Source: DATGFK01 sp040007395
GTDB lineage: Bacteria; Chloroflexota; Anaerolineae; Aggregatilineales; UBA2796
Length of the DNA: 45,528 nucleotides
Direction: 5' to 3'
Assembly (NCBI GenBank): GCA_040007395.1
Contig: JBDTVG010000245.1
Coordinates: forward strand, 1 to 45,528
Made by a program: the position numbers and the translations under genes. Below, one piece after another: positions 31,553 to 40,839 of the stretch (positions are counted from its first letter, which is position 1; every line of letters starts with the position of its first letter). Below the pieces are notes generated by a model that searched no databases, was not told the DNA's origin, and saw only the letters and a program-made list of their open reading frames with translations.

Positions 31553-32603
31553 TACCCCGATAAGTCACTAATGGTAAACTAAAGGTAAAGCGGGTTTTCT
31601 GGGGGCCAAAGTCTGCCCACAATCGCCCGCCATGTACCTCGATCAATCCCTTGCAGACGGCGAGGCCAAGTCCTAATCCACCAGAACTACCAGACAAAAA
31701 CTGCTGAAACAGCTTTGAGCGGTCGGCAACTGGAACCCCGTTACCTGCGTCTTGTACAGAAGTTTGGACCCTGTCCTCTAGTACCTCGACCTTGACATGG
31801 ATAGGGGCTTCACCATGGCGAAAAGCATTTTCGATTAGGTTTGTCAAAACCCCTTCGATCAAGACAAAATCAAATTGGATGAGTGGAAGATCACGTGGGA
31901 TAGAAGCCTTGAGCGTCTGCGCGGCGATTTCTTTGGGCCAATGCGAAAATACAGTGCTGATCACCTCATCCAAGCCATTCCAATCTTTATGTAACTGAAC
32001 GGCGTTAGAATCGAGCCGTGAAAGTTGCAGTACATTACCTATCAACCGATTAAGCCGATCACATTCTTGCTCTGCTACGGATAGCATTTCCAATGATGGT
32101 GTTAGAGGTGAGTTCACAAGCGTTGAGAGCACAGTTTTGATAGTTGCTAAAGGGGTACGTAGATTATGTGAGACTAATTGCAGCAATGTCGTTCTAAATT
32201 GGCTGGCTTGTTGGTAAGTCGCTTTTTCCACAGCATATTGACGTGAGCGCTCTGCTAACGCACTCGTCACTAACGCAACCACAAAGAATGCGAGTGGGTC
32301 TAACAACTTGACAGGCGAATGTGGCACTATATCAAATATTGGTGGTATTAGAAAAAAGTCGTAACAAAAAAAACTGATAGCGCCACAAAAGATTGTGACA
32401 CTAGGGCGGGCAGTAGTTGCTGAGAACAATACAATAAGTAAATAAAGGAGGGAAATATTGGTGTCACCTAGATAGGATCGCAGATTAAACAGGATAAAAG
32501 TTGCGGTCAGGACAGCCACCAAAGCCGCAATATACTGCCACACCAAGCTTTTACTTACTGACGTTGTACTTGGCAAGATACCCAGCACATTTACTTTATT
32601 CAT
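31515..32603 (-). CDS. KdpD-like sensor histidine kinase without the KdpD/USP input domains
   Basis: In this 362-residue protein, four membrane helices of the DUF4118 type occupy about residues 18-120 (YIAALVAVLTATFILF, FFCYDFFLIPPIF). A short linker follows, then HisKA with the phospho-accepting His in LVSHNLRTPLATIKT near residue 150, and HATPase_c with NLIENAFRHG, DAGNGVPV and GGLGLGLAVCKGL. Real KdpD has an extra N-terminal KdpD/UspA region of about 400 residues, absent here. The kinase therefore keeps only the membrane and catalytic parts. It overlaps its response regulator and lies downstream of the ammonium transporter gene, behind a hairpin. Confidence 0.9.
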   Translation of the reverse strand: MNKVNVLGILPSTTSVSKSLVWQYIAALVAVLTATFILFNLRSYLGDTNISLLYLLIVLFSATTARPSVTIFCGAISFFCYDFFLIPPIFDIVPHSPVKLLDPLAFFVVALVTSALAERSRQYAVEKATYQQASQFRTTLLQLVSHNLRTPLATIKTVLSTLVNSPLTPSLEMLSVAEQECDRLNRLIGNVLQLSRLDSNAVQLHKDWNGLDEVISTVFSHWPKEIAAQTLKASIPRDLPLIQFDFVLIEGVLTNLIENAFRHGEAPIHVKVEVLEDRVQTSVQDAGNGVPVADRSKLFQQFLSGSSGGLGLGLAVCKGLIEVHGGRLWADFGPQKTRFTFSLPLVTYRGNDDHDNEPHSGR

Positions 32604-32647
32604 TGACCAATGTGCCTAATTTTATCACGTTAACTTGAGTATAACAT

Positions 32648-32689
32648 AAGCCCTGTAGAGGCACAGCAGACTATGTCTCTACAGGGCTT
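32648..32689 (-). terminator. Hairpin between amt and the sensor kinase gene
   Basis: AAGCCCTGTAGAG (32648-32660) and its exact reverse complement (32677-32689) form a 13-bp stem with a 16-base loop, 18 bases after the amt stop on the minus strand. There is no strong T run behind it, so termination may be partial. Confidence 0.55.
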
Positions 32690-32707
32690 GCTAAATGTGG
32701 AGTGAGA

Positions 32708-34186
32708 TTAGTCGCCTGCGCTAGGCATTGGGTTACCTTTGACCACTACTTCGCCTGAGGCGGTTAGGGCCACTGGAGGACGAATATCGGGCATAATCGT
32801 CTGAGCATGTTCAAAATCATCGATGAAGACAGTGACATCATCAACAATCTTGCTCACATGCAGGCGACCAACAGCCTTCAATATACCGAACATTATGAAT
32901 GCGAACACTGCTGTGAAAGCAATCGATGCAAGCGATCCGATGAACTGAACACCCAGTAGTGTTGCGCCACCACCGAGGAGAAGTCCGGCGCGGGTCGCGA
33001 CATCAACGCCTGCTGGTGCAAACGTCAGGCCGGGTTGACCGAACAACCCAATGGCCAACGTACCCCAGATACCGCACGCGGCATGTACCGCGAATGCACC
33101 CACCGGGTCATCGATACGAACACGGTCAATTGCATCAACCGCCAGAAGCACAACGATGCCTGCTACCAAACCAATCACCAGAGCGGCCCATGGGGCGACA
33201 AACGCGCAACCCGCCGTGATGGCGACCAGACCTGCCAATGAACCGTTCAAGGCTGCTGTCAGATCCCACTTCTTGGTGCGGAAGAACTGGAAGATGCTGC
33301 ACGCTAGCGAACCACCCGCTGCGCCCAATGTCGTATTCAACACAACCAACCCAACCAGTCCGGTGTTGCCCATGGTCAGTGTTGAGCCGGGATTGAAGCC
33401 GTACCAACCGAACCACAGGATCATCGTGCCAATGGTTGCCAAACCTAGATTATGGGCAGGCGGGAGTGGTAGCCATTTGCCATCCTTGCCAATACGGAGT
33501 TTGCGTGGGCCAAGCATGTAGGCACCGACGATGGCGGTAACACCACCAACCGTATGCACCACTGTGCTGCCAGCGAAGTCATGGAAGCCCATCTGAGCCA
33601 ACCAACCACCGCCCCATACCCAGTGAACGATTACTGGATAGCTGATTGCACCCATAATGGCGCTGTAGATCAGGTCGCCAACATAATCGGTACGCTCAGC
33701 CATTGCACCAGTGGTGATGGTGCTGGCAGTTGCCGCAAAGGCAAACTGGAAGAAGAAGAACGATACCGTATCGATGGTGCCAGTCTGTGAATAGGCGACT
33801 ACACCACCAGTAAATTTGACAGCATCACTGAGGAAAAAGTTCGACGTACCGATTACCCCCGCGGTGTCTGTCCCAAACGCGATTCCGAACCCTACTGCCC
33901 AAAAGGCGACAGCCGTGATGCCAGCGTCAATGAAGTTTTCAAGCAACGCATTGACGGCGCTCGTTTGGCGAATGAGACCCGTTTCCAACATAGCGAACCC
34001 GCACTGCATGAAAAACACGAGGAAGCCAGTCGCTAGTACCCATGTTGTATCGACAGCCGCTTGGGTAGCCATCACAGGTGCAGCGCCTTGGGCGTGTGCC
34101 GTTTTACCGAATACGGCGAGTATCAGTGCCGCAACAGCGATTGCTAGAGTGCGCTGCCACAAACGATTACGTTTTCTCAGTCTCAT
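32708..34186 (-). CDS. amt: Ammonium transporter (Amt family)
   Basis: In this 492-residue protein a cleavable signal peptide (residues 1-32, ending AHAQ) precedes eleven membrane helices. Family marks are FFMQCGFAMLETGLIR at the start of the first helix, DFAGSTVVHTVGG with the first pore His, WFGWYGFNPGS, and GAFAVHAACGIWGTLAIG with the second pore His. It takes up ammonium (as NH3 plus a proton) across the cytoplasmic membrane. A C-terminal cytoplasmic tail of about 70 residues is present. No glnK is next to it. GGGGGA lies before ATG 34186. The upstream region (34187-34577) holds its promoter and the mrp terminator, but no clear promoter motif stands out. Confidence 0.95.
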   Translation of the reverse strand: MRLRKRNRLWQRTLAIAVAALILAVFGKTAHAQGAAPVMATQAAVDTTWVLATGFLVFFMQCGFAMLETGLIRQTSAVNALLENFIDAGITAVAFWAVGFGIAFGTDTAGVIGTSNFFLSDAVKFTGGVVAYSQTGTIDTVSFFFFQFAFAATASTITTGAMAERTDYVGDLIYSAIMGAISYPVIVHWVWGGGWLAQMGFHDFAGSTVVHTVGGVTAIVGAYMLGPRKLRIGKDGKWLPLPPAHNLGLATIGTMILWFGWYGFNPGSTLTMGNTGLVGLVVLNTTLGAAGGSLACSIFQFFRTKKWDLTAALNGSLAGLVAITAGCAFVAPWAALVIGLVAGIVVLLAVDAIDRVRIDDPVGAFAVHAACGIWGTLAIGLFGQPGLTFAPAGVDVATRAGLLLGGGATLLGVQFIGSLASIAFTAVFAFIMFGILKAVGRLHVSKIVDDVTVFIDDFEHAQTIMPDIRPPVALTASGEVVVKGNPMPSAGD

Positions 34187-34493
34187 CAGGTATCCCCCTA
34201 TACTTATTCAGTCGTTGGACTTATCACTAAAGAATAAAAAATTGTAATGATCAACGATACGTTGTATCTACCTGAAATTTCTCACAAGGTTTTCAGCTGT
34301 ATTAGACTACAGTGAGTATCTATCTGATAAAATACTATGACTATTACTGAACTATATAGAATTATTGGTTGCGGTGTTTTTGTTCGTTATGCCCTATTTA
34401 TCTGTTAGAAATCTGTTATGTATTGCCCAGATAACCTCTAAGTGAGCCATAAGTTGTGAAGTTTGTGCGAAAATAATGCACAACAGAAACCTA

Positions 34494-34513
34494 ACACCCT
34501 CAACGAAGGGTGT
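34494..34513 (-). terminator. Hairpin after the mrp operon
   Basis: ACACCCT (34494-34500) pairs with AGGGTGT (34507-34513) around a 6-base loop and is followed on the minus strand by TAGGTTTCTGTTG. It sits about 65 bases after the last mrp gene and before amt, a reasonable weak terminator. Confidence 0.45.
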
Positions 34514-34577
34514 CATAGTGCCGCTCGAAGCGACATTTGCAAGTTGTAAACCAAGTTAGGTGAAGACGGGTTAGCGA

Positions 34578-34925
34578 CTAAAGGTCTGATGAGTAACTAT
34601 CGCGGTAATGCCCACCCATGTCGTCGCGCACTGAGCGCTGCATCGGTACGCCGAGGCGGTAGGCCGCCAGAGCAATGGCATGGGTCGAAATGGGCGAGGA
34701 AATCACTGTGAAGATCGCCAATGCAACCGCTTTCGCGGTTAGGGTCGGCATCAGAAACACAGCGCCCAATAATAGGCCACACAAGCCCAATGTCGAGACT
34801 TTACCGGACGCATGAAGACGGCAATACACATCGGGGAAGCGAATCAACCCCAAAACACCAAGTGCTGAAAAAATGATGCCTATCCAGAGCAGAATTAGGC
34901 CAATAACATTGATCACCGTTTGCAT
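34578..34925 (-). CDS. mrpG: Mrp Na+/H+ antiporter subunit G
   Basis: This 115-residue membrane protein has three helices (about 4-26, 45-65, 68-88) and the family stretch RFPDVYCRLHASGKVSTLG. It is a small essential subunit of the multi-subunit sodium/proton antiporter. The start codon overlaps the mrpF stop by one base, showing translational coupling. It is the last gene of the operon, followed by a hairpin and then amt. Confidence 0.92.
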   Translation of the reverse strand: MQTVINVIGLILLWIGIIFSALGVLGLIRFPDVYCRLHASGKVSTLGLCGLLLGAVFLMPTLTAKAVALAIFTVISSPISTHAIALAAYRLGVPMQRSVRDDMGGHYRDSYSSDL

Positions 34926-35203
34926 TAGAACACCTTCCCCTCTGCCAGATAACGAGCGACTGCCAATGTACCGACAAAGCCGAGTGCGGCAAGGGCAATA
35001 CCAACATCGACTAACGCGGGCGTTCCTTGCACAACAGCTAGCACAATGATAATGCCGATCAATAGCGTAGAGGAAGCATCAGCCGCTTGTAGCCGATCAG
35101 CGGGACTAGGGCCGCGCCAGATGCGATAGGTGCTGATCACGTAAAGGACCACCAATACAACTAGCCCAAGCTGAACCCCCATATTGATGAGTGGATCGCT
35201 CAT
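34925..35203 (-). CDS. mrpF: Mrp Na+/H+ antiporter subunit F
   Basis: This 92-residue protein has three membrane helices (YVISTYRIWRGPSPADRLQA after the first helix is the family hallmark, with the conserved Pro-Ala-Asp-Arg). It is a small membrane subunit of the Mrp complex, implicated in sodium and bile-salt efflux in other bacteria. Its start overlaps the mrpE stop by four bases (ATGA). Confidence 0.92.
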   Translation of the reverse strand: MSDPLINMGVQLGLVVLVVLYVISTYRIWRGPSPADRLQAADASSTLLIGIIIVLAVVQGTPALVDVGIALAALGFVGTLAVARYLAEGKVF

Positions 35204-35715
35204 AGGAAGATTCTCCGCAAAAATACTAGCCGTTTGGCCTGATTGGACTCAGCCACGGCCGACGATGCAACAACATCCAGACAATGGACATACATCACCT
35301 GATTGCCGTCAAAATCTACAACAAGTTCACCGGGCGTAATAGTAATCCCGTGAGCGCTGATGGCAGCAATTGTGTCCGCGGTTGCTTCGCCGTCACTACC
35401 TGTCGGGGTATATTGCGTTGAGACGGCAATAATACCCGAGTTGAGTGGCATCGCTGGATCAATCACGCGCTTGGCTACATCGATGGAAGAAAGGTAAATA
35501 TCACGGAATAGGATCAATGTATACATCGTGGCAGCAAGGAGTTGTTGCGGCAATTGACGCAACGTTAGTGTAGATGATTTCTGATTACTAGAGATCAGTG
35601 TCAAAATTGCAAAGCTCAAGATTGCGCCAACAATGAAGTTGCCAAGTGATACACCCAACGTGAGTGACATCCACGCTAACCCCATGAACAAAGCGAGTAC
35701 GAGTCGCTGCACCAA
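35200..35715 (-). CDS. mrpE: Mrp Na+/H+ antiporter subunit E
   Basis: This 171-residue protein has two N-terminal membrane helices and a cytoplasmic domain with SIDVAKRVIDPAMPLNSGII, the family signature, followed by TPGELVVDFDGNQVMYVHCL. It stabilises the Mrp complex. The gene starts four bases after mrpD and overlaps mrpF. The C-terminus (ESNQAKRLVFLRRIFL) is slightly different from typical members, but the length is normal. Confidence 0.92.
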   Translation of the reverse strand: MVQRLVLALFMGLAWMSLTLGVSLGNFIVGAILSFAILTLISSNQKSSTLTLRQLPQQLLAATMYTLILFRDIYLSSIDVAKRVIDPAMPLNSGIIAVSTQYTPTGSDGEATADTIAAISAHGITITPGELVVDFDGNQVMYVHCLDVVASSAVAESNQAKRLVFLRRIFL

Positions 35716-35719
35716 AATG

Positions 35720-37213
35720 TTACCCTCCTAATACAGCATGGATATAGATTTGGGCATTGCTGATCTGCGCTACGGTTGCGGTGGCGGCTTCGACCAGCGG
35801 TTGAGCAAACAATCCCAAAGCAACACACAAGCTAATCAGGACAATCGGAGCCAGTAAACTGTCGCCACTTGGCTTCAAGTGCAGATCCGGATCAGGTGAC
35901 TGCTGAAAGATCAACTGCCAAGTACGCATCATATAGAGCAGCGTGATCAAGCCTGCCGCCACCGCTAGCCCCAAAACAATCCAACTCTGAGCTTCAATGC
36001 CACCCCGCACCAGCGCTACTTTACTGATAAAGCCATTCATGGGTGGAATGCCTGCCAATGCCAACCCGCCCAACAGATACAATCGACTATGCAACCCTAA
36101 ACTTTTGCCAACGCCGCCAATATCTTTTAGCTTGGCGCTCTTGTTGGGCATTCGGCTCGAAACGGCTCCTGTGATCATGAGCAACGAGGATTTGATCAGC
36201 GCGTGGTTAAACGCATAGACAATTGCGCCGACCAAGGCCAACGGCGTTCCCCATCCGATACCTACCAGAATAAAGCCGATCTGTCCAAAGGTGGAATAAG
36301 CAAGCATTCGCTTGGCATCGTATGTTTTCAGCGCAGCCAAACTACCAAAAAAGATACCGATTAATCCCAGAATCAAAAGCAATGCGCGGATTAGCGGCGC
36401 TTCAACGGTGAACAACAGCGTCGTTATACGGATCAACCCGTATACACCAACCTTCACCACGACCGATGACAATACCGCGTGAACCGGAGTAGGAGCCGTT
36501 GTGTGAAAATCGGGCTGCCAAAAGTGAAACGGGAACACAGCACTTTTGAGCAGGAACGCACACATGAGCATGACCGCGGCAGCTTGCGCTAGCAATGGTC
36601 GATCTCCAGTAGATAGCTTTTGAGCCACATCTGCCAGAGTCAACGTGCCGAATGTTGCATAAATGGCAGCAATGCCTATCAGCAAAAACAACGATCCCAT
36701 GCCGCTGATGAGCAAATATTTGATCGCCGCCTCAACTCCCAGTTGGTTATCCGAGATGGCGACCAGAATAACCGATGAGATGACCATCAGTTCGACGAAG
36801 ACAAACAGGGTAAAAATATCGCCTGTGTACATCGCACCGTTTAGGCCAGCCGTCATGCACAGAAACAGCGGCAAAAACGCAGGATAGCTGACACATTTAT
36901 CTTTGCAACCAAGTGCATAGAGAATCCCTGCACTGGCGACGGTGCTAGCCATCACATCGAACAGCGCCGAGAGCATATCTGGGGCAAGGACGATACCGTA
37001 GGGTGTAGGCCACCCCCCAATCCGGTAAACCTGCGGACCGACATGCCAGTTAAAATAAAGCACTCCTAGGCTACACAACCAAGCAAGAGCGCTGGTCAGC
37101 ATAGCAACGATCTGCTGTGCGGTGCGGTAGCGAACCAAAATAGCACATAGCGCTGCGCCAGCCAACGGGAGGAATATGGGGCCGAGAACCAGTGGATTGT
37201 TGAAAGTAACCAT
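35720..37213 (-). CDS. mrpD: Mrp Na+/H+ antiporter subunit D (NuoM/N-like)
   Basis: In this 497-residue protein with about 14 membrane helices, the proton-channel family marks are visible: FVELMVISSVILVAISDN with the key Glu, LLKSAVFPFHFWQPDFHTTAP with the conserved Lys, and NHALIKSSLLMITGAVSSR with another Lys. It forms one of the two proton-pumping-like channels in the Mrp complex and is related to complex I subunits. It begins one base after mrpC. Confidence 0.94.
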   Translation of the reverse strand: MVTFNNPLVLGPIFLPLAGAALCAILVRYRTAQQIVAMLTSALAWLCSLGVLYFNWHVGPQVYRIGGWPTPYGIVLAPDMLSALFDVMASTVASAGILYALGCKDKCVSYPAFLPLFLCMTAGLNGAMYTGDIFTLFVFVELMVISSVILVAISDNQLGVEAAIKYLLISGMGSLFLLIGIAAIYATFGTLTLADVAQKLSTGDRPLLAQAAAVMLMCAFLLKSAVFPFHFWQPDFHTTAPTPVHAVLSSVVVKVGVYGLIRITTLLFTVEAPLIRALLLILGLIGIFFGSLAALKTYDAKRMLAYSTFGQIGFILVGIGWGTPLALVGAIVYAFNHALIKSSLLMITGAVSSRMPNKSAKLKDIGGVGKSLGLHSRLYLLGGLALAGIPPMNGFISKVALVRGGIEAQSWIVLGLAVAAGLITLLYMMRTWQLIFQQSPDPDLHLKPSGDSLLAPIVLISLCVALGLFAQPLVEAATATVAQISNAQIYIHAVLGG

Positions 37214-37214
37214 G

Positions 37215-37553
37215 CTAGCCTTGCAGCTTATCTACTAGATCGGAGTCTACAGTTTCATAGCGGCGGGATGACACACTAATCAGCGCCAGCAGGAACGCAT
37301 ATGAGCCAAAGCTGATGACAATCGCCGTCAAGAGCAGCGCTTGCACCAGTGGATCGCTTGGCTGGGTGTGTTCTGGAACTGGGGTAACTGGCGGAACATT
37401 GCCATTGAAAGCGCCTACAGCAAGGAATAGTAAATTGATCGCGGTGAACAGGATATAAAACCCCATCGCGGATTTGATTAGGTCGCGGCGCAGCAGTTGA
37501 AAGACTCCCATGCCAAACATTGTGCCGGTGGCGATAGCAAATAAGATGTTCAA
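37215..37553 (-). CDS. mrpC: Mrp Na+/H+ antiporter subunit C (NuoK-like)
   Basis: This 112-residue protein has three membrane helices (MNILFAIATGTMFGMGVFQL, GFYILFTAINLLFLAVGAF, and one around residues 70-92 with the conserved DPLVQALLLTAIVISFG). It is the NuoK homologue of the complex. Its start overlaps the mrpA stop by four bases (ATGA), so it is translationally coupled. Confidence 0.93.
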   Translation of the reverse strand: MNILFAIATGTMFGMGVFQLLRRDLIKSAMGFYILFTAINLLFLAVGAFNGNVPPVTPVPEHTQPSDPLVQALLLTAIVISFGSYAFLLALISVSSRRYETVDSDLVDKLQG

Positions 37554-40462
37554 AGGGTGTCAACCTCCTGCGGATGGGCGATAGTTTCGAGCACAACACT
37601 GCTTCCGCCGAGAACACTCAGGAAGATACCTGTCTCAAACAGCAGCGTCGAAGACAAGTGAATATCGCCGGGTAGATGAATCTGACTCAGGACAGTAGTG
37701 ACGAGGAACGGCTGACCAAAAAGTAGTGGTAGCGCCGCATTCAAGATCGCTAACCCCACGCCGACCCCAATCAAAGGTGCAGGGCGCAGCCAGCGCAGCC
37801 GTTGTTTGGCCTCTTCGTAACCAAAAACAACATACCATAGGGCAATGCCCAGCCCACTTACGACCCCCGCCGTAAAACCATCGCCAGTGCCGAAACCGCT
37901 GTACAACAGATGGGAAAGCGCTACTAGCAGCGCAAAGGGCAGCATCAATGAGGCGGCGCGGCGTGTCAACGGCGTGGAAAGGCTGGGTGGAGCCTGCCGC
38001 GCTCGTAATGCATCTACCTCTTTCTGAATAGCCGGATCTTTCGCTTCGCGGTCTGCCGCGTAGATAGTTTCAGGGGCAATCAGGCCACGTTCGCGCAGTT
38101 GGCGCAAAACGCGTATGGCTGAAAATTGCCACGTTCTACCCGGTTCTGGCGTGGAAAGCAAAGTCAACACACCAAGCGAAGCCATCCCGAATACAGTGAT
38201 CTCAATGATGGTATCCATCCCTCTGAAATCGGTAACAATTGCGGCGACTGCATCAGGTTGCCCGGTTCTGAGTAGCGCATTGTCGAGATGCCAAGTGGTG
38301 ATAGTTGTCCGTTCAGGACGGTTAAGGACAGCCGCTAACGAAAATAACCCCACCCCTGTGCCAATGACTATCGCAATGAGAGCATCACGAAAAATACTCT
38401 TGCGCGAATGATCCCACAGGCTAGAGATCACCAACTGGCGTTCGCGTGAGCTGATACGCCCTAACATCGTTATAACCAGCACTGTGCCCAACGTTTCAAC
38501 AAGGAATTGTACCATTGCCACATCGGGGGCGGGTTCTAGCAAGAATAAGCCGCCAACGCTATATCCGGCAATACCCAGTGACAGCGCGGCGAGTAGATGT
38601 CGTTTGAGTAAGATACTACCCATCGTCGCGACGAGTGAGAGCGCCAGCAGGACGACTTTAAGGACATCGGCGCTACTTCTTAACTGAATCGAAAATGGGT
38701 GAGCGCCCAAATTCGTTAATCCGGCAGTTGCCATCAGTGCAATCATGCTACCTAGAATGGCTATCAAGTAATAACGAAGTTTGCCGCCCTGAGAACGCAG
38801 CACCAGATTTGCAACAGACTCGACTGTACCAACTGCCCTTTGGTACAAATCACGACCCCGTGGCAGTGCAGGCAATTGCCAGTTCAACCAGATCCCACGA
38901 GCCTGAAACAGCCCAAACCCACTTACCAGTGCGGTCAGGCTTAAGGCGAAGGACGTGGTAAGTCCCGAAAATAGGCTCAGATGAACTGGTCCGCTTTCAT
39001 GGGCAATGACTGGGGTAATGATTGGCAGCACTAGCAAATTCAAATTAAGTCCAGCCAGCAGCGATCCTGTTGCTAGCACGCCGGGGCCAAATAACATGCC
39101 ATGCGGTAGCTGGTGGACATGCAGGGGATGTTCTGTATCATGGGCGTGACTCGGTTGCGGCGACTTGAAAAACACATCCCAAACGAGAATGAGCGCCATT
39201 GTGACCGTGAGCGCCGCACTAACCAGCACGATTGCCAATGTCAGCAAGGGGAGTGGCCCTTCTAACAGCGTTTCCAGCAGAGTCTCTTTAGCAACAAAAC
39301 CTAGCAGCGGCGGCAAGCCTGCCATCGATAAGCCCGCCAAGACTGCAATCACCGTTAACACTGGCATTCGTCGCGATAAACCGCCTAACTTATCCAGTTG
39401 ACGAGTTCCCGTCGCATGATCGATTGTTCCGGCAACTAGGAATAGTGTGGCTTTATAGAGGGCATGAGCTAACACGCCCACTAGTGCGGCTTTGATCCCG
39501 TCGCCATTGGGTTGTCCAATCAGCGCGACAATTGCCCCTAATTGACTGATGGTCGAATAAGCCAAACAGGCTTTCAAATCTCGCTTTTGCAGCGCAAAGA
39601 CAGCCCCTACTAACATCGTCGTGAGGCCAATAGCGGTCAGCCCAATTTGCCATAAGGCCGTGTTGCCGAGAACTGGATATAGTCGCAGCAGCAAGTAAAT
39701 TCCGGCCTTGACCATGGTTGCCGAATGCAGATAGGCACTGGCGGGAGTCGGTGCAGTCATTGCATCGGGCAACCAGAAGTGAAAAGGCCATTGGGCACTT
39801 TTTGTAAAGCACCCTAGAAAAATAAGCAGCGTGATGGCTGTGTAGTATGGATGCTGGCGCAGAGTTTCGCCGCTGGCAAGCACCTGCGACAACTCCATCG
39901 ATCCCGCTGCTGTACCAAGCAATATCAGCCCGACCAAGAGCGCGAGTCCGCCACCTGCCGTTACGATGAGCGCTTGCAATGCCCCTCGGCGGGCTTGTGC
40001 ATCGCTGCCATGAAAACTGATTAGAAAGAAAGAGGTAACGCTGGTGATTTCCCAAGAGATAAACAGCGTGAGCAGATTGCCAGCTAGGATAATACCGAGC
40101 ATCCCACCCGTAAAAGTCAAGAGTAGGCGGTAAAACCGAACCAACTCACCCAAGTTATCGAAGTAGTAGCCAGCATAGATGACGATTAATGCCCCGATAC
40201 CAGTCACCAACAGGCCAAAAATCAGGGAAAGTCCATCCAGATAAAGCGCAAAGGTCAGGCCCAATTCAGGAACCCAAGGAAGGCTGATCTGGACGACACC
40301 ACCTTGCTGAATTGTTGGAAGATGCCCTAAGAGGATGGCAAACAGCACAGCCATCGTTGCCCCTAATAGCCACGCGAGAATAGTTCTGTGTAGTCGCTTG
40401 CTGAAGGTCGGCATCAGTAGAGCCAATGCGAACGGAATTGCGCCGATGACAGCAACATCCAT
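37550..40462 (-). CDS. mrpA: Mrp Na+/H+ antiporter subunit A fused to subunit B
   Basis: This protein has 970 residues. The first ~500 are a NuoL-like antiporter domain (FISWEITSVTSFFLISFHG, SAQWPFHFWLPDAMTAPTPA, HALYKATLFLVAGTIDHATG). A DUF4040/MbhD-like region follows at about 610-690 (EPAPDVAMVQFLVETLGTVL), then an MbhE-like part. The last ~140 residues are an MnhB/MrpB domain (YSGFGTGDGFTAGVVSGLG, ETGIFLSVLGGSSVVLETI). No separate mrpB exists, so this is an A-B fusion as in Pha-type operons. It heads the operon. Sodium/proton exchange gives pH and salt tolerance. Confidence 0.94.
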   Translation of the reverse strand: MDVAVIGAIPFALALLMPTFSKRLHRTILAWLLGATMAVLFAILLGHLPTIQQGGVVQISLPWVPELGLTFALYLDGLSLIFGLLVTGIGALIVIYAGYYFDNLGELVRFYRLLLTFTGGMLGIILAGNLLTLFISWEITSVTSFFLISFHGSDAQARRGALQALIVTAGGGLALLVGLILLGTAAGSMELSQVLASGETLRQHPYYTAITLLIFLGCFTKSAQWPFHFWLPDAMTAPTPASAYLHSATMVKAGIYLLLRLYPVLGNTALWQIGLTAIGLTTMLVGAVFALQKRDLKACLAYSTISQLGAIVALIGQPNGDGIKAALVGVLAHALYKATLFLVAGTIDHATGTRQLDKLGGLSRRMPVLTVIAVLAGLSMAGLPPLLGFVAKETLLETLLEGPLPLLTLAIVLVSAALTVTMALILVWDVFFKSPQPSHAHDTEHPLHVHQLPHGMLFGPGVLATGSLLAGLNLNLLVLPIITPVIAHESGPVHLSLFSGLTTSFALSLTALVSGFGLFQARGIWLNWQLPALPRGRDLYQRAVGTVESVANLVLRSQGGKLRYYLIAILGSMIALMATAGLTNLGAHPFSIQLRSSADVLKVVLLALSLVATMGSILLKRHLLAALSLGIAGYSVGGLFLLEPAPDVAMVQFLVETLGTVLVITMLGRISSRERQLVISSLWDHSRKSIFRDALIAIVIGTGVGLFSLAAVLNRPERTTITTWHLDNALLRTGQPDAVAAIVTDFRGMDTIIEITVFGMASLGVLTLLSTPEPGRTWQFSAIRVLRQLRERGLIAPETIYAADREAKDPAIQKEVDALRARQAPPSLSTPLTRRAASLMLPFALLVALSHLLYSGFGTGDGFTAGVVSGLGIALWYVVFGYEEAKQRLRWLRPAPLIGVGVGLAILNAALPLLFGQPFLVTTVLSQIHLPGDIHLSSTLLFETGIFLSVLGGSSVVLETIAHPQEVDTL

Positions 40463-40839
40463 AGAGGGGCACCCAAATACTAGAGATCGCTTACGCTAGA
40501 AAGCAGTATAGCCTTGGAAAGGGTTGCAAAAAATTGGACAATTTGCACCAAGTTGCTGTTAAGTTTCTGTTGAAAATTTATATTATGACTGTATAGGTAA
40601 ATATGTCCACACATAAATTTTTACATGGGAGTCAGCGGCTTGCGGTCAGCAGACCATCGGGATTATACTTCGGGCGATGAGCAAGTTAGCTTGGAAACGG
40701 ACAAGTCGCCTCACCCTATCGGTAACGCACATCCCCTTGAGTTACGCGAACGCCAGCAAATTTGTCTGACCGTCAAACGGTAACTATAATCGCCGAGAAT
40801 TGTAGTTGTATCGTATTCGCCTAGAAGAATTGGCTTGCA
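40463..40839. promoter_or_regulatory. Divergent promoter region between mrpA and the PBP gene
   Basis: This AT-rich spacer between two divergent genes must contain both promoters. On the plus strand TTGAAA (40570-40575) and TATAGG (40592-40597), 16 bases apart, are a possible sigma-70 promoter for the PBP gene, far upstream (about 240 bases). For mrpA I see no convincing motif. No gene is supported inside it. Confidence 0.35.

Noticed and set aside
39453..40055. 200-codon minus-strand frame inside mrpA
   Set aside because: Shadow frame within a clearly coding membrane-protein gene.
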